This document shows positions 1-9,150 of a DNA stretch of 63,458 bases, piece after piece; within the stretch, counting starts at the first letter, position 1, and each line of letters opens with the position of its first letter. Made by a program: the position numbers and the translations under genes. Location: NCBI GenBank assembly GCA_024413595.1, contig JAKSUC010000014.1, positions 1 through 63,458 on the forward strand, read 5' to 3'. The notes under the pieces were generated by a model that was given only the letters and a program-made list of their open reading frames with translations, was not told the origin of the DNA and did no database searches. Source of the DNA: Bacteroidales bacterium (GTDB lineage Bacteria > Bacteroidota > Bacteroidia > Bacteroidales > UBA3824).

Positions 1-140
1 CTGTTTCCATAGTTTTATCAAATGATTTGTTTTTGCAAATTTAATTATTTTTTTTGATGATTGAAAATAGAAATAGTGTTGTTGAATAAAAACGACTTTT
101 TTGAAACATTACTAAAAATGAGTTATCATAAATAAAATAA

Positions 141-180
141 CCCCCGAAAGTTAAATAAATAACTTTCGGGGGTTCATTTT
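141..180 (-). terminator. Rho-independent-like terminator of the purF-like gene
   Basis: A perfect 12-bp stem (CCCCCGAAAGTT at 141-152 pairing with 161-172) closes an 8-nt AT loop. On the minus strand it is followed by a T-rich run, as expected for a terminator of the minus-strand gene ending at 199. Nearly the same stem occurs at 42090-42119. Confidence 0.75.
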
Positions 181-198
181 ATTAGTTCTTTAAATTCA

Positions 199-1629
199 TT
201 ATCCTCTACTAGAACCGTCGAAACAATGTGTACAAAGTCGATCTTTTGGTAAACCAATTGAACGAACTAAAGCATCAAGATGTTGAAATTTTAATGATGT
301 AAGTCCCAATTCTTTTCGCATTTGTTCTACCATTTCTTTGTATTCTTCGCTTTCTGGATTTGCATATTGTTTAAAATCAACGTTTTCGAGATTTCCCTTT
401 ATATAATTAATAGCTTTGCGAGTTGCAAGTTCTAATTTTGTTCTTGAACGACTAAAATTTAGGTATTCACAAGGAAACAATAAAGGAGGACATGCAATAC
501 GCATGTGAATTTCTTTAATACCGTTTTCGGTTAAATCTTTTACGTTATCTTTTAGTTGTGTGCCTCTAACAATGCTATCGTCTAGGAATATACCTTTTTT
601 ATCTTTGATTAAAGCTGTATTTGGTAACAATTTCATTTTAGCAACTAATTCGCGTTGTTCTTGATTTTGAGGCATAAAACTACGTGGCCATGTTGGTGTA
701 TATTTTGCGTATGGTCGAATATAAGGAATGTGTGCAGTATTGCTATATCCAAGAGCGTGTCCAATTCCACTATCAGGAATACCTGCAACGAAATCTGCTT
801 TAATTTTTCCGTCTTCGCTTTCGTTGATGTCGTCTTTTGCTAATTCTGCACCACTTCTATAGCGACTTTCGTCAACATTGATACCTTCAAAGAAGGTTGG
901 TGGATAGCCATAATAAACCCATAAGAATGAGCATATTTGCATTTCTTTTTCTTCTTCTTTTAGCGTTTTTATATATTCTTTGCTAATTTCAACAATTTCT
1001 CCAGGTCCAACATATTTGTAGATTTTGTATCCCAAATTAATCATTGATGAAGTTTCTGAGACTGCACAAAATGCTCCGTCTTTGTGTCCAATTACAATTG
1101 GTGTGCGACCTAATTTGTCTCGTCCAACTATTAATGAATCTTGGTATAATATTAATATTGAACATGATCCCTTAATTCTATCGTACACATTTTGAATTCC
1201 ATCTTTGAAATTTAGTTTTTCGCAAATTAACATTGCTACAATTTCTGTAGGATTATAACCTCCTTGACTTGTTTCTGCAATGTGTTCGCCCTTGTCTAAA
1301 AAGTATTGAGCAATTTCGTCTAAATTGTTGATTTTAGACACTGTTGTAATTGCAAATCTACCTATTTTAGAATGTATTACAAGAGGTTGTGGTTCTGTGT
1401 CACTTATGCAACCTATACCTGAATTTCCTTTCCATAAATTGGAATCACTTTCAAATTTTGTTCTGAAATAACTGTTTTCAAGGCTGTGGATTGCACGTTG
1501 ATAACCTTTTGAATTTGAATAGATTGCCATACCACCGCGTTTTGTGCCAAGGTGTGAATGATAATCGGTTCCGTAGAACACTTCTGAAACGCAGTCGTTT
1601 TCCGAAACTGCACCAAAAAAGCCACTCAT
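199..1629 (-). CDS. Amidophosphoribosyltransferase-like protein (PurF paralogue with Ser nucleophile position)
   Basis: This 476-aa protein has the PurF layout: an N-terminal class II glutamine amidotransferase (Ntn) domain (about residues 2-230) and a C-terminal phosphoribosyltransferase domain whose PRPP loop is visible as FLDDSIVRG at 348-356. True PurF converts PRPP and glutamine to phosphoribosylamine, the first step of purine synthesis, using a mature N-terminal Cys. Here the protein starts MSGFFGAV, so Ser2 stands where that Cys should be; the nearest Cys is residue 13, outside the motif. The GTKRGG segment at 28-33 resembles the family's HRGQ region. The start ATG is supported by a consensus promoter 24 nt upstream. 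It stands alone as a transcription unit. It may be an ammonia-dependent or non-canonical enzyme; the family assignment is firm, the reaction is not. Confidence 0.85.
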   Translation of the reverse strand: MSGFFGAVSENDCVSEVFYGTDYHSHLGTKRGGMAIYSNSKGYQRAIHSLENSYFRTKFESDSNLWKGNSGIGCISDTEPQPLVIHSKIGRFAITTVSKINNLDEIAQYFLDKGEHIAETSQGGYNPTEIVAMLICEKLNFKDGIQNVYDRIKGSCSILILYQDSLIVGRDKLGRTPIVIGHKDGAFCAVSETSSMINLGYKIYKYVGPGEIVEISKEYIKTLKEEEKEMQICSFLWVYYGYPPTFFEGINVDESRYRSGAELAKDDINESEDGKIKADFVAGIPDSGIGHALGYSNTAHIPYIRPYAKYTPTWPRSFMPQNQEQRELVAKMKLLPNTALIKDKKGIFLDDSIVRGTQLKDNVKDLTENGIKEIHMRIACPPLLFPCEYLNFSRSRTKLELATRKAINYIKGNLENVDFKQYANPESEEYKEMVEQMRKELGLTSLKFQHLDALVRSIGLPKDRLCTHCFDGSSRG

Positions 1630-1652
1630 AACTTTGTGTTTTTAATTTGTGG

Positions 1653-1683
1653 CAAATTTATAAAAATTGATTTAAGCTACAAA
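1653..1683 (-). promoter_or_regulatory. Bacteroidota-type promoter for the purF-like gene
   Basis: On the minus strand TTTG (1680-1683) is followed after 19 nt by TAAATTTG (1653-1660), an exact match to the Bacteroidota -33 and -7 elements. It lies just upstream of the ATG at 1629. Confidence 0.75.
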
Positions 1684-1981
1684 TATGTATTTTTGGTTTA
1701 ATTTTATATTAATTTACTGATTTTTATATTTTTAATGTTAATTTTAACTATCTCTTTACACAAAAAATACGCAATTTACATATAAAATAATATTGAACTT
1801 TTATGATTATATTTTGTTATTAAAAAGGAAGATATTTTTTAACATAAAAAAAGTTCTAAAATTAAAATATACTTGTAAAAGTATTTCAGATGTCGTTTTA
1901 TTTTTAGCGCAAAAAAAGATTTTTTACAATTAAAAAAACTTGTAAATTTACATTCTCAATTAACATATAAAACAATTGTAA
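1684..1981. other. AT-rich divergent intergenic region
   Basis: About 300 nt of very AT-rich sequence between the divergent purF-like and peptidase genes. I see no open reading frame or strong hairpin. A short inverted repeat (TTGTAAATTTACA) near 1949-1961 lies close to the peptidase start; no exact TAnnTTTG element is visible on the + strand. Confidence 0.5.
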
Positions 1982-3730
1982 ATGAAACGAATATTCGTAC
2001 TTATATTGATACTGACATTATATACACAATTGTATGCACAGTATCGAAATCCTAACGGAATGCCAGGTCCTAACTATTGGCAAAATAAACCTCAATATAG
2101 CATAGAGGCAAATCTATTGACTCAAGAATCAAAGATTATTGCACATGAGCATATTGTATACAGCAACAACAGTCCATGCAAATTAGATTCACTTGTATTC
2201 AATCTGTATTGTAATGCCATAGAAGACAATTCGTATTCAATTTCTGGTGTATGCGTTAATGATAGCGAAACAAAATTTATAATAGACAAAACAAAAATGT
2301 TTGTCCCATTGGCCAATCCTATCATGCCAAGCAATAGTGTAGATATTGATGTATACTGGACATTGAAAATAAATAAAGGGAAAAGTACACGTACAAGCCA
2401 CTATGAAACAGGTTATTTTGTTGGATATTGGTATCCACAAATAGCAGTTTTCGACGATGACGGGTGGGACATGGTTTATCATTCTGGAATGGAAGAATTC
2501 TATTTTGAGGATGCCGATTATGATATTACAATTACGGCTGATAATGGATACAATGTTTGGGCTTCGGTAGCAAAGACTGACTCTCAAGAATTAGCAAATG
2601 GCGTTACCAAGTATCATTTTGTGGCAAATAATTTTTACGATTTTGCTTTTGCAGCCATCAAGGATATCGAGACTACAGAAATTCCTGTAAAATCAGGCTC
2701 AAAGGAGGTTAATTTTATTGTATTAAGCAATGATAAAAAAATATGTAATCACGTAAAAATGTCAGCAGAGATTGTGGCTGGCAAGATGGCTTCTGAGATG
2801 GCTCCAGCTATCGAATTTCCATTTTCACAACTCGTTGTTTTTGACAATGGCGGTTACAATGGCGGAATGGAGTTTCCTGGAATGATAAATATAGGTATTC
2901 AAGATAATTCTAACGCTACTAGTCGATTTGTAATCCGTCACGAGCTTGCCCACGAGTATGCGCCATTTCTTGCAGGATTTAATCAAGCTAAAGAAGGATT
3001 TATGGACGAAGGTTTTGCCATGTTTTTACCATTCGTGGCATACAATTATGATAATATGAAGGAAATTCCTAAATGTATTAATAAATGTTTTATTATGGAC
3101 GAATCTACTGGCGATATTGCGGAAAATAATTCATATCCAAAATTACCACTCACCTTTGAGTCTTTCAAATTTGCACAATATTCGGAATACAATTCAATTA
3201 CATACAACAAGTCATTTGAGACCCTATATATGCTAAGAGAGGTATTGGGTAATGATAAGATGACAAAACTTATTCATGATTTCTTCTTAGCGTGGGCTGG
3301 CAAACATCCAAAGGCAGAGGATTTTATAAATGCGGCAAAGTTTGCATACGGATCCGACTTGGATTGGTTTATCAAACCATGGTTTTATTCACCCGAACAC
3401 CCAGACCTTGCCATCACTCAGTGCCGTATTATTGGCAACAAGATTAAGGTTACCATCAAAAATGTAACAGGAGTTCCTATTTCTGTTAAACTTTTGGCCT
3501 GCAACCAAATAGATGCTGATGATTGCGGATACTATACAAGCAATCCTCAGCATAAATACTTTAGTCCAGAAATTTGGAAAGATGGCAAGCAAACTATTGA
3601 TATAGAGTTCGATAAACTACAATATCCTTTTATAATTGAACTTGGACACAACAACATTACTGATGCAACATACAAAAACAATTTCAAGGAAATAAAATCC
3701 GTAAAGGATTTTGGAATATATAAGGATTAA
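1982..3730 (+). CDS. Secreted M1-family (gluzincin) metallopeptidase
   Basis: This 582-aa protein begins with a signal peptide (MKRIFVLILILTLYTQLYAQ), so it is exported. The zinc site is complete: HELAH at residues 320-324, followed after exactly 18 residues by Glu343 in DEGFA, which is the HExxH-x18-E pattern of M1 aminopeptidases. Upstream of it, GGMEFPGM occupies the place of the family's GxMEN exopeptidase motif, with Phe where Asn is usual. The N-terminal half is a beta-rich M1 domain and the C-terminal part about 150 residues of beta structure. Such proteins trim peptides in the periplasm or at the cell surface. It is a single-gene unit closed by a hairpin terminator at 3780. Confidence 0.9.
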   Translation: MKRIFVLILILTLYTQLYAQYRNPNGMPGPNYWQNKPQYSIEANLLTQESKIIAHEHIVYSNNSPCKLDSLVFNLYCNAIEDNSYSISGVCVNDSETKFIIDKTKMFVPLANPIMPSNSVDIDVYWTLKINKGKSTRTSHYETGYFVGYWYPQIAVFDDDGWDMVYHSGMEEFYFEDADYDITITADNGYNVWASVAKTDSQELANGVTKYHFVANNFYDFAFAAIKDIETTEIPVKSGSKEVNFIVLSNDKKICNHVKMSAEIVAGKMASEMAPAIEFPFSQLVVFDNGGYNGGMEFPGMINIGIQDNSNATSRFVIRHELAHEYAPFLAGFNQAKEGFMDEGFAMFLPFVAYNYDNMKEIPKCINKCFIMDESTGDIAENNSYPKLPLTFESFKFAQYSEYNSITYNKSFETLYMLREVLGNDKMTKLIHDFFLAWAGKHPKAEDFINAAKFAYGSDLDWFIKPWFYSPEHPDLAITQCRIIGNKIKVTIKNVTGVPISVKLLACNQIDADDCGYYTSNPQHKYFSPEIWKDGKQTIDIEFDKLQYPFIIELGHNNITDATYKNNFKEIKSVKDFGIYKD

Positions 3731-3779
3731 AGAAATATACAATTGCTGTCCGTGATAATTATAAAAAACACAATTTACA

Positions 3780-3821
3780 GGCTCTACAAATATCTGTAGA
3801 GCCATTTTAGAGTTTTTTTAA
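3780..3821 (+). terminator. Terminator after the M1 peptidase
   Basis: A perfect 9-bp stem (GGCTCTACA at 3780-3788 with TGTAGAGCC at 3795-3803) is followed by a T-rich tract, 50 nt after the stop codon. Confidence 0.8.
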
Positions 3822-3857
3822 TGAATTCTGTAAATATAAAGTTTATTTTTAGCTACG

Positions 3858-3883
3858 AGTCGAAAAATAAGTTTTCTCGGACA
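3858..3883. repeat. Dispersed element with inverted half-sites (copy 1)
   Basis: The 26-nt element starts AGTCGAAAAATAAG and ends TTTTCTCGGACA. A near copy lies at 43400-43425 directly in front of a truncated ATPase gene. Its ends (TCGAAAA and TTTTCTCGGA) are imperfect inverted repeats. No ATPase gene is adjacent here, so this copy may be the relic of a lost one. Confidence 0.5.
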
Positions 3884-3902
3884 CTAATATTTAATTTTAA
3901 TA

Positions 3903-3943
3903 TAAAAAAGGTGAGTCTTTGAGGTTTTATCGCCAACTCACCT
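3903..3943 (-). terminator. Terminator of the GNAT gene
   Basis: The stem AGGTGAGT (3909-3916) / ACTCACCT (3936-3943) is followed on the minus strand by six T residues. It lies 28 nt beyond the stop codon of the minus-strand acetyltransferase. Confidence 0.7.
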
Positions 3944-3970
3944 AAGAAAACTATACTACACTTAATTTCT

Positions 3971-4474
3971 TTATTCCTTAATTTTTGAATATATATTCAT
4001 ATCTAAAAATCTTCCATTTTTGAAAGCATTTTTCCTTAAAACTCCTTCTAAATTAAATCCTGCTTTTTCTAATACTCTACATGAACCTATATTATATGAA
4101 AATGGAGTTGCATATATTCTAATTATGTCCGTTTCTGAAAATATTTTGTCACAAAGTTGTGTTACTGCTTTCGTCATAATACCTTTGCACCAATATTCTG
4201 TATGTAAATAATATCCAATTTCTGCTGTATAACAATGAATATTATTTTGTCTAAATGCTCCTATACTGCCAATAAATTGACTATCATTTATTATTGCGTA
4301 CGAAAATACATTATTTTTATTAGCAGATATCATTCCTGTAATAAATTCTTCTGCATCTTTTATAGTATATGGATTTGGTAAATCTCTTAAATTATTTGTT
4401 ATTTCGCTTATTGATAATGTTTTGACCAAATCTTGTGCATATTTTAAATCCCAATTTTTTAATTCAAATTCCAT
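3971..4474 (-). CDS. GNAT family N-acetyltransferase (RimJ/RimL-like)
   Basis: This 167-aa protein has the layout of ribosomal-protein-alanine-acetyltransferase-like GNATs: an N-terminal LKNWDLKYAQDL segment like the family's LRPW..DA start, a central strand (FIGSIGAF), YWCKGIMTKAV as the acetyl-CoA loop region, and a C-terminal NIGSCRVLEKAGF helix typical of RimJ/RimL. It presumably acetylates a protein N terminus or a small amine; the substrate cannot be read from sequence. The frame stays open ten codons further to a TTG at 4504, but that TTG is part of a consensus -7 element (TAAATTTG, 4502-4509 on the minus strand), so the ATG at 4474 is the start. Confidence 0.85.
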   Translation of the reverse strand: MEFELKNWDLKYAQDLVKTLSISEITNNLRDLPNPYTIKDAEEFITGMISANKNNVFSYAIINDSQFIGSIGAFRQNNIHCYTAEIGYYLHTEYWCKGIMTKAVTQLCDKIFSETDIIRIYATPFSYNIGSCRVLEKAGFNLEGVLRKNAFKNGRFLDMNIYSKIKE

Positions 4475-4560
4475 TTTTTTATTTATTATGTATTTTTCTT
4501 TCAAATTTAATAATTATATTTTTTTTAGAAATTAGGATAATAATATCTTTATATTAAAAA

Positions 4561-4602
4561 TGTCTTCAGGTTTACAGATTTTATTTCTGTTTCATGAAGA
4601 CA
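4561..4602. other. Two-tier hairpin in the divergent intergenic region
   Basis: TGTCTTCA (4561-4568) pairs with TGAAGACA (4595-4602), and inside it ACAGA (4574-4578) pairs with TCTGT (4586-4590). On the minus strand it is followed by TTTTTA. It lies upstream of both flanking genes, so it could be a terminator of readthrough or a regulatory RNA element. Confidence 0.4.
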
Positions 4603-4737
4603 TAGGTAAAAGAAAAGATATTTATCAACATCTTTAAATACATTCATTTTTCATTCCGTGGCAAAAGTAGATTTTTAATAAGGTGTTTGGTTTTATTTTA
4701 GATGAAATAATAGATATTTTCGACAAAAAGGCTAATA

Positions 4738-4769
4738 TTTGTATATTAATAATTGGTTTGTTAAATTTG
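4738..4769 (+). promoter_or_regulatory. Bacteroidota-type promoter
   Basis: TTTG (4738-4741), a 20-nt spacer and TAAATTTG (4762-4769) match the consensus exactly. The ATG of the next gene is 13 nt further, so the leader is very short. Confidence 0.75.
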
Positions 4770-4781
4770 CCAAAAAGATAG

Positions 4782-5327
4782 ATGATGGAAAATTTAGATG
4801 ATTTATTAAACCATAATGTTGGTATTAAAGTGATTTCTGAAATTGCAAATTTGGCAAATAATGATTTAGAATTTGCAAAAAAAATATTTTCTTATATATT
4901 TGATAATAATATACTTATAGCTAAAAATGCTTGCTGGGCTTTTACTCATGTTGATAATAATATTGAGCATTTTTTTAAAGAAAAAGATAATCTTGAAAAT
5001 AGAATTTTATCTACTAAAAACAAAGCAATTATTCGTCTTTGTATGGTAATACTTCTAAAATTAGATTTTACAGAAGAAAACATAAATAGTGAATTTTTAG
5101 ACTTTTGTTTATCTGGTATTACTTCTCCTGAATTCGAACCTGGTATAAGATCAAATATGATAAAACTTGCTTATAAACAAAGTAAATTTTTCCCTGAATT
5201 GGTTTCTGAACTTATTACTATATTAAATATGTTGGAACCGTCGCTTTGTTCTCAAGCAATAATTTCTTCAAAAAATCAAATTATGAAATTAATAAAAGGA
5301 GAATATAAAAATAAAAAAATGTCATAA
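4782..5327 (+). CDS. Hypothetical helical protein (HEAT-like)
   Basis: I do not recognise this 181-aa protein. It is predicted almost entirely helical, with paired amphipathic helices (for example IKVISEIANLA, FAKKIFSYIF, FLDFCLSGI, LVSELITILNML) that look like a short HEAT-type superhelix. There is no signal peptide, membrane segment or catalytic motif. It starts with tandem ATGs at 4782 and 4785; the promoter 13 nt upstream favours this start. It ends 253 nt before dnaK and may be a separate unit. A role as a small protein-interaction scaffold is only a guess. Confidence 0.6.
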   Translation: MMENLDDLLNHNVGIKVISEIANLANNDLEFAKKIFSYIFDNNILIAKNACWAFTHVDNNIEHFFKEKDNLENRILSTKNKAIIRLCMVILLKLDFTEENINSEFLDFCLSGITSPEFEPGIRSNMIKLAYKQSKFFPELVSELITILNMLEPSLCSQAIISSKNQIMKLIKGEYKNKKMS

Positions 5328-5353
5328 AATGTCATACTGTCATTAAACTGACA
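5320..5353 (+). promoter_or_regulatory. TGTCAT-motif cluster upstream of dnaK
   Basis: TGTCAT occurs three times (5320, 5330, 5338), the last forming an inverted repeat with TGACA at 5349-5353 across a 6-nt gap. The cluster begins in the last codons of the preceding gene and lies about 230 nt before dnaK. It could be an operator for the heat-shock gene; no regulator is identifiable here. Confidence 0.35.
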
Positions 5354-5580
5354 TAATTAAAATAATCTTTTGATTAAAAATCTGCCTTTTTTTCTGAAAT
5401 AAAAAAAATTAAAACTTGTTGTGTCAGTTGCAGAAAAACGTGCCAAAATATTATAAATATCTATAAACCAATTTGTTAAATGTAGTATTATGCTAAAAAA
5501 TATAGAAATACGGCATAATGCTTGATTAATATCCAAACGTAAATAATTAAGTAAATACGAAAATTAAAAACTAAAACGAT

Positions 5581-7515
5581 ATGTCAAAAATAATTGGAAT
5601 AGACTTAGGTACAACAAACTCTTGTGTATCAGTCATGGAAGGCAACGAACCTGTTGTAATCGCAAATAGCGAAGGTAAAAGAACAACTCCATCAATTGTT
5701 GCATTTTTGGATAATGGCGAACGTAAAGTAGGAGATCCTGCAAAACGTCAAGCAATAACAAACCCAAACAAAACTGTTTATTCTATAAAGAGATTTATGG
5801 GTGAAACTTATGATAGAGTAAATTTAGAGATTTCTCGTGTACCATATCAAGTAGTTTGCGGTGACAATAATACTCCACGCGTAAAAATTAACGATCGTCA
5901 ATATACTCCACAAGAAATTTCAGCAATGGTTCTTCAAAAAATGAAAAAAACCGCTGAAGATTATTTAGGTCAAGAAGTTACAGAAGCTGTTATCACAGTT
6001 CCTGCTTATTTCTCAGACTCACAACGTCAAGCAACCAAAGAAGCTGGTGAAATTGCTGGTTTAAAAGTTCGCAGAATTCTTAACGAACCTACCGCTGCTT
6101 CTCTTGCATACGGTCTTGATAAAGGTGGTAAAGATATGAAAATCGCTGTATTTGACCTTGGTGGTGGTACATTTGATATTTCAATTCTTGAATTAGGTGA
6201 TGGCGTGTTTGAAGTTAAAGCTACAAACGGTGATACTCACTTAGGTGGTGATGACTTTGACCACAAAATTATTGATTGGATGGCAGATGAATTCCAAAAA
6301 GAAAACGGTGTTGACCTTAGAAAAGATCCTATGGCTCTTCAACGTTTAAAAGAAGCTGCTGAAAAAGCTAAAATTGAACTTTCAAGTTCTTCTTCTACTG
6401 AAATCAATTTGCCTTATATTATGCCTGTTAATGGTATTCCTAAGCACTTAGTAATGACATTGACACGTGCAAAATTTGAACAACTTTGTGACGATTTGAT
6501 TAAGGCTTGTATTGAACCTTGTCGTAAAGCTTTAAATGATGCTGGTTTGCAAGCTAACGAAATCAACGAAGTAATTTTGGTTGGTGGTAGTTCTCGTATT
6601 CCTGCTGTTCAACAAATTGTAGAACAATTCTTTGGTAAAAAACCTTCTAAAGGTGTTAACCCTGACGAAGTTGTTGCTGTTGGTGCTGCTATTCAAGGTG
6701 GCGTTTTAACTGGTGATGTTAAAGACGTTCTTTTGTTGGATGTTACTCCTCTTTCTCTTGGTATTGAAACTATGGGTGGCGTTATGACAAAACTTATTGA
6801 AAGTAACACTACAATTCCTTGTAAGAAATCTGAAGTATTTACAACTGCTGTTGATAATCAACCTTCTGTTGAAATTCACGTTCTTCAAGGTGAACGTTCA
6901 ATGGCTAAAGATAACAAAACTTTAGGTAAATTCCACTTGGATGGTCTTCCACCTGCACCACGTAGCGTTCCTCAAATTGAAGTTACATTCGATATTGACG
7001 CAAACGGTATTTTGAATGTTTCTGCTAAAGATAAAGCTACTGGTAAGAGCCAAAATATCAGAATTGAAGCTTCTTCTGGACTTTCTCAAGACGAAATTGA
7101 ACGCATGAGAAACGAAGCTAAAGCTAACGAAGATGCTGATAAGAAAGAAAAAGAACGTATCGACAAAATTAATCAAGCCGACTCGTTGATTTTCCAAACA
7201 GAAAAAGCATTGAAAGAATATGGTGATAAAATTCCTGCTGAAAAGAAAGTTCCTATTGAAGAAGCTCTTAAAGAATTAAAAGATGCTCATCAAAAACAAG
7301 ATTTAGCTGCAATTGATGCTGCTTCTGCAAAATTGAACACTGTATTCCAAGCTGCAAGTCAAGAAATGTATAATGCAGGTGCTGGTCAACCTGGCGCTGG
7401 AGCTCAAGGTCCTCAACCTGGTCCTCAAGGTCCACAAGCTGGTTCTCAAACTAATAACAATAACAACAACGGTGGCGATAATGTTACTGATGTTGATTAT
7501 GAAGAAGTGAAGTAA
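5581..7515 (+). CDS. dnaK: Molecular chaperone DnaK (Hsp70)
   Basis: This 644-aa protein is a full-length cytoplasmic Hsp70. The three family signatures are present: GIDLGTTNS near the N terminus, [13 protein letters not shown] around residue 190, and [17 protein letters not shown] around residue 330. The substrate-binding domain and lid follow, then a Gly/Pro/Gln-rich and Asn-rich linker (about 600-632) and an acidic tail ending DYEEVK. DnaK binds exposed hydrophobic peptides in an ATP cycle with DnaJ and GrpE; neither partner is encoded next to it. No exact housekeeping promoter is visible upstream, but a TGTCAT cluster lies 230 nt away. A strong terminator follows, so it is monocistronic. 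Confidence 0.98.
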   Translation: MSKIIGIDLGTTNSCVSVMEGNEPVVIANSEGKRTTPSIVAFLDNGERKVGDPAKRQAITNPNKTVYSIKRFMGETYDRVNLEISRVPYQVVCGDNNTPRVKINDRQYTPQEISAMVLQKMKKTAEDYLGQEVTEAVITVPAYFSDSQRQATKEAGEIAGLKVRRILNEPTAASLAYGLDKGGKDMKIAVFDLGGGTFDISILELGDGVFEVKATNGDTHLGGDDFDHKIIDWMADEFQKENGVDLRKDPMALQRLKEAAEKAKIELSSSSSTEINLPYIMPVNGIPKHLVMTLTRAKFEQLCDDLIKACIEPCRKALNDAGLQANEINEVILVGGSSRIPAVQQIVEQFFGKKPSKGVNPDEVVAVGAAIQGGVLTGDVKDVLLLDVTPLSLGIETMGGVMTKLIESNTTIPCKKSEVFTTAVDNQPSVEIHVLQGERSMAKDNKTLGKFHLDGLPPAPRSVPQIEVTFDIDANGILNVSAKDKATGKSQNIRIEASSGLSQDEIERMRNEAKANEDADKKEKERIDKINQADSLIFQTEKALKEYGDKIPAEKKVPIEEALKELKDAHQKQDLAAIDAASAKLNTVFQAASQEMYNAGAGQPGAGAQGPQPGPQGPQAGSQTNNNNNNGGDNVTDVDYEEVK

Positions 7516-7544
7516 GAAGTTTAACTTCTGAATAGTTATAAATT

Positions 7545-7597
7545 AAATCCATTACAGAATTTTTTAGAAATTTTGTAATGGATTTTTTTTTTTTTTA
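7545..7597 (+). terminator. Terminator after dnaK
   Basis: AAATCCATTACA (7545-7556) pairs perfectly with TGTAATGGATTT, followed by a run of more than ten T residues. Confidence 0.85.
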
Positions 7598-7632
7598 TAT
7601 TTGGGAATTATTAATCTTAAAAATAATTGATT

Positions 7633-8055
7633 ATGACTAAAATGGAAGAATTAGAATTTGCAATTTGTTATGCTCCTGGACTTGTTGCTCTTTTTGATAT
7701 TGGTTTTTTGCCAAAACTAACTGAATTTCACGAGTTAACAGATGAACAATATCAATCTTTTTTTAGGCAAAACCCTAATTCAGATCCTAATATTGAATTA
7801 TATACATTGTTGCCTGATGATCCTAAAAGACAATTTGATGATGATTATAATGAATTGCGAATTGTTACAAAAATTGAATTAGATTTTATTGAGTCTGCTT
7901 TAGAATATATAGAAGAAGAATGTATAAAATCTGGAAAAGAATTTTCGTGCGACGAAGATAAATTAAGATATATTGTTTCTATAATTCCTAATCCTGAAAC
8001 TTATACTGAAAATACTAAATTTCAACCTTCTAATTTAAAAATTGTTAGAGATTAA
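7633..8055 (+). CDS. Hypothetical acidic protein
   Basis: I do not recognise this 140-aa protein. It is acidic, has no signal peptide or membrane segment, and carries the phrase LYTLLPDDPKRQFDDDYNE in its middle. The frame is open to a TTG at 7627, but the ATG at 7633 (MTKMEELEFA) is the likelier start. It follows the dnaK terminator by about 35 nt. No neighbour suggests a job for it. Confidence 0.6.
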   Translation: MTKMEELEFAICYAPGLVALFDIGFLPKLTEFHELTDEQYQSFFRQNPNSDPNIELYTLLPDDPKRQFDDDYNELRIVTKIELDFIESALEYIEEECIKSGKEFSCDEDKLRYIVSIIPNPETYTENTKFQPSNLKIVRD

Positions 8056-8169
8056 TTATTAATATATTATTTCATCAATGTTGTTATTGCTTATTTTATA
8101 TAAAAATAAATATTAATAGACCGCTTGTTAATAATAATGATAATATACCTTTTTATTTTGTTATAGTTT

Positions 8170-8292
8170 AAATTTTGCCAAATTCTTTTAATAGCCAAGT
8201 TTTTCCAACTTGACGTGCTTTATTTTAAATTAATGGTTTTCTATCTTTATTGTTTTTTTATTTAATAAGTTGTTGTATAATAATTCGTTCCA
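8170..8292 (-). pseudogene. N-terminal remnant of a DUF4143-type ATPase
   Basis: Reading the minus strand from an ATG at 8292 gives MERIIIQQLIK, a stop, KNNKDRKPLI, a second stop, then NKARQVGKTWLLKEFG. This aligns with the start of the intact ATPase at 13809 (RIIDKELIKWK, HKPLLLRGARQVGKS), including the Walker A motif. Two in-frame stops and loss of everything downstream show that it is dead. Its upstream repeats (8302-8388) survive. Confidence 0.75.
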
Positions 8293-8301
8293 TAATTTAT
8301 C

Positions 8302-8388
8302 TTACATTTTTCGACACATAAAAACAAATATTTTGACATTTTTCGACACATAAAAATAGCGTTCACTTACATTTTTCGACACATAATA
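8302..8388. repeat. Three direct repeats upstream of the dead ATPase gene
   Basis: The unit ACATTTTTCGACACATAA recurs at 8303, 8335 and 8368, giving periods of 32 and 33 nt, about three helical turns. The block begins 10 nt upstream of the relic ATG at 8292. The arrangement parallels the 13845-13940 repeats in front of the related intact gene, though the sequence is different. Confidence 0.8.
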
Positions 8389-8506
8389 ATGTGTACAAAA
8401 TCTGAAAAATGGACTTAAAATAAACTTTTTCTAAAAAATTTTATTACTGAAAAAAATATTTTTATCTTGCCACGATTATTTAATAAACATAAATTTTAAT
8501 AGAAAA

Positions 8507-9115
8507 ATGAAAAAGTTATTTTTATTAGCAATGGTTTGCAGTGCTTTGGTTGCATGCAACAATGGAGGAAAAACTCAAACTGAAAATTCTGATAATAAAT
8601 CAGAAAAAACAGAAACTGTTGAAGCTAAAGATGGTTTTGTTATGTTAGATGGTAAAACTTTCGATTTGAAAGGTAATGTTAAGGAAATGAAATTTTCTGT
8701 TAATCAAGACTTTATAGCTGATTATACTTTAAGTTTTGATAAAGAAGGTAAACTAGTTAACTGTTCTTCTTCTGATAATGTCAATGCAGAACGTAAAGAT
8801 AATAAGTTAGTTAGCTATCAAAATGGAATTTATAATTATACATTTGATTATAATGAAAAAGGTTTTCCAAAATCAATTTTTGAAAGTTCTGAAGAAAGTT
8901 CTTTGTTATATGAATTAACTTATAATGAAAATAATGAACTTATTTCTCAATTTTATGATGATGGTTATGTTTATGATGATGGTGAAGATGGCGCTATAAC
9001 TCACAATTATGCTATTGTAGCAACAGATGCTAATGGCAATTGGACAAAACGTAATTATAATATGGAAGATGGTACACTTTGTTGGATCGAAACTCGTGAA
9101 ATAGTTTATTATTAA
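8507..9115 (+). CDS. Putative lipoprotein, tandem paralogue A
   Basis: This 202-aa protein has a lipoprotein signal peptide (MKKLFLLAMVCSALVAC, lipid-attachment Cys17) followed by a polar Asn/Lys/Glu-rich linker. The rest is a repetitive beta-rich domain with phrases such as YTLSFDKEGKLV, YTFDYNEKGFP and YELTYNENNELISQ, each reading like a YD/RHS-type beta-hairpin. Function is unknown; it is probably anchored in the outer membrane. A paralogue follows 35 nt downstream with about two thirds of residues shared by eye, so the pair arose by tandem duplication. They probably form an operon with the esterase at 9781. Confidence 0.75.
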   Translation: MKKLFLLAMVCSALVACNNGGKTQTENSDNKSEKTETVEAKDGFVMLDGKTFDLKGNVKEMKFSVNQDFIADYTLSFDKEGKLVNCSSSDNVNAERKDNKLVSYQNGIYNYTFDYNEKGFPKSIFESSEESSLLYELTYNENNELISQFYDDGYVYDDGEDGAITHNYAIVATDANGNWTKRNYNMEDGTLCWIETREIVYY

Positions 9116-9150
9116 TATAATTTTATTTAACACTTAAAATTTTACAAGAT

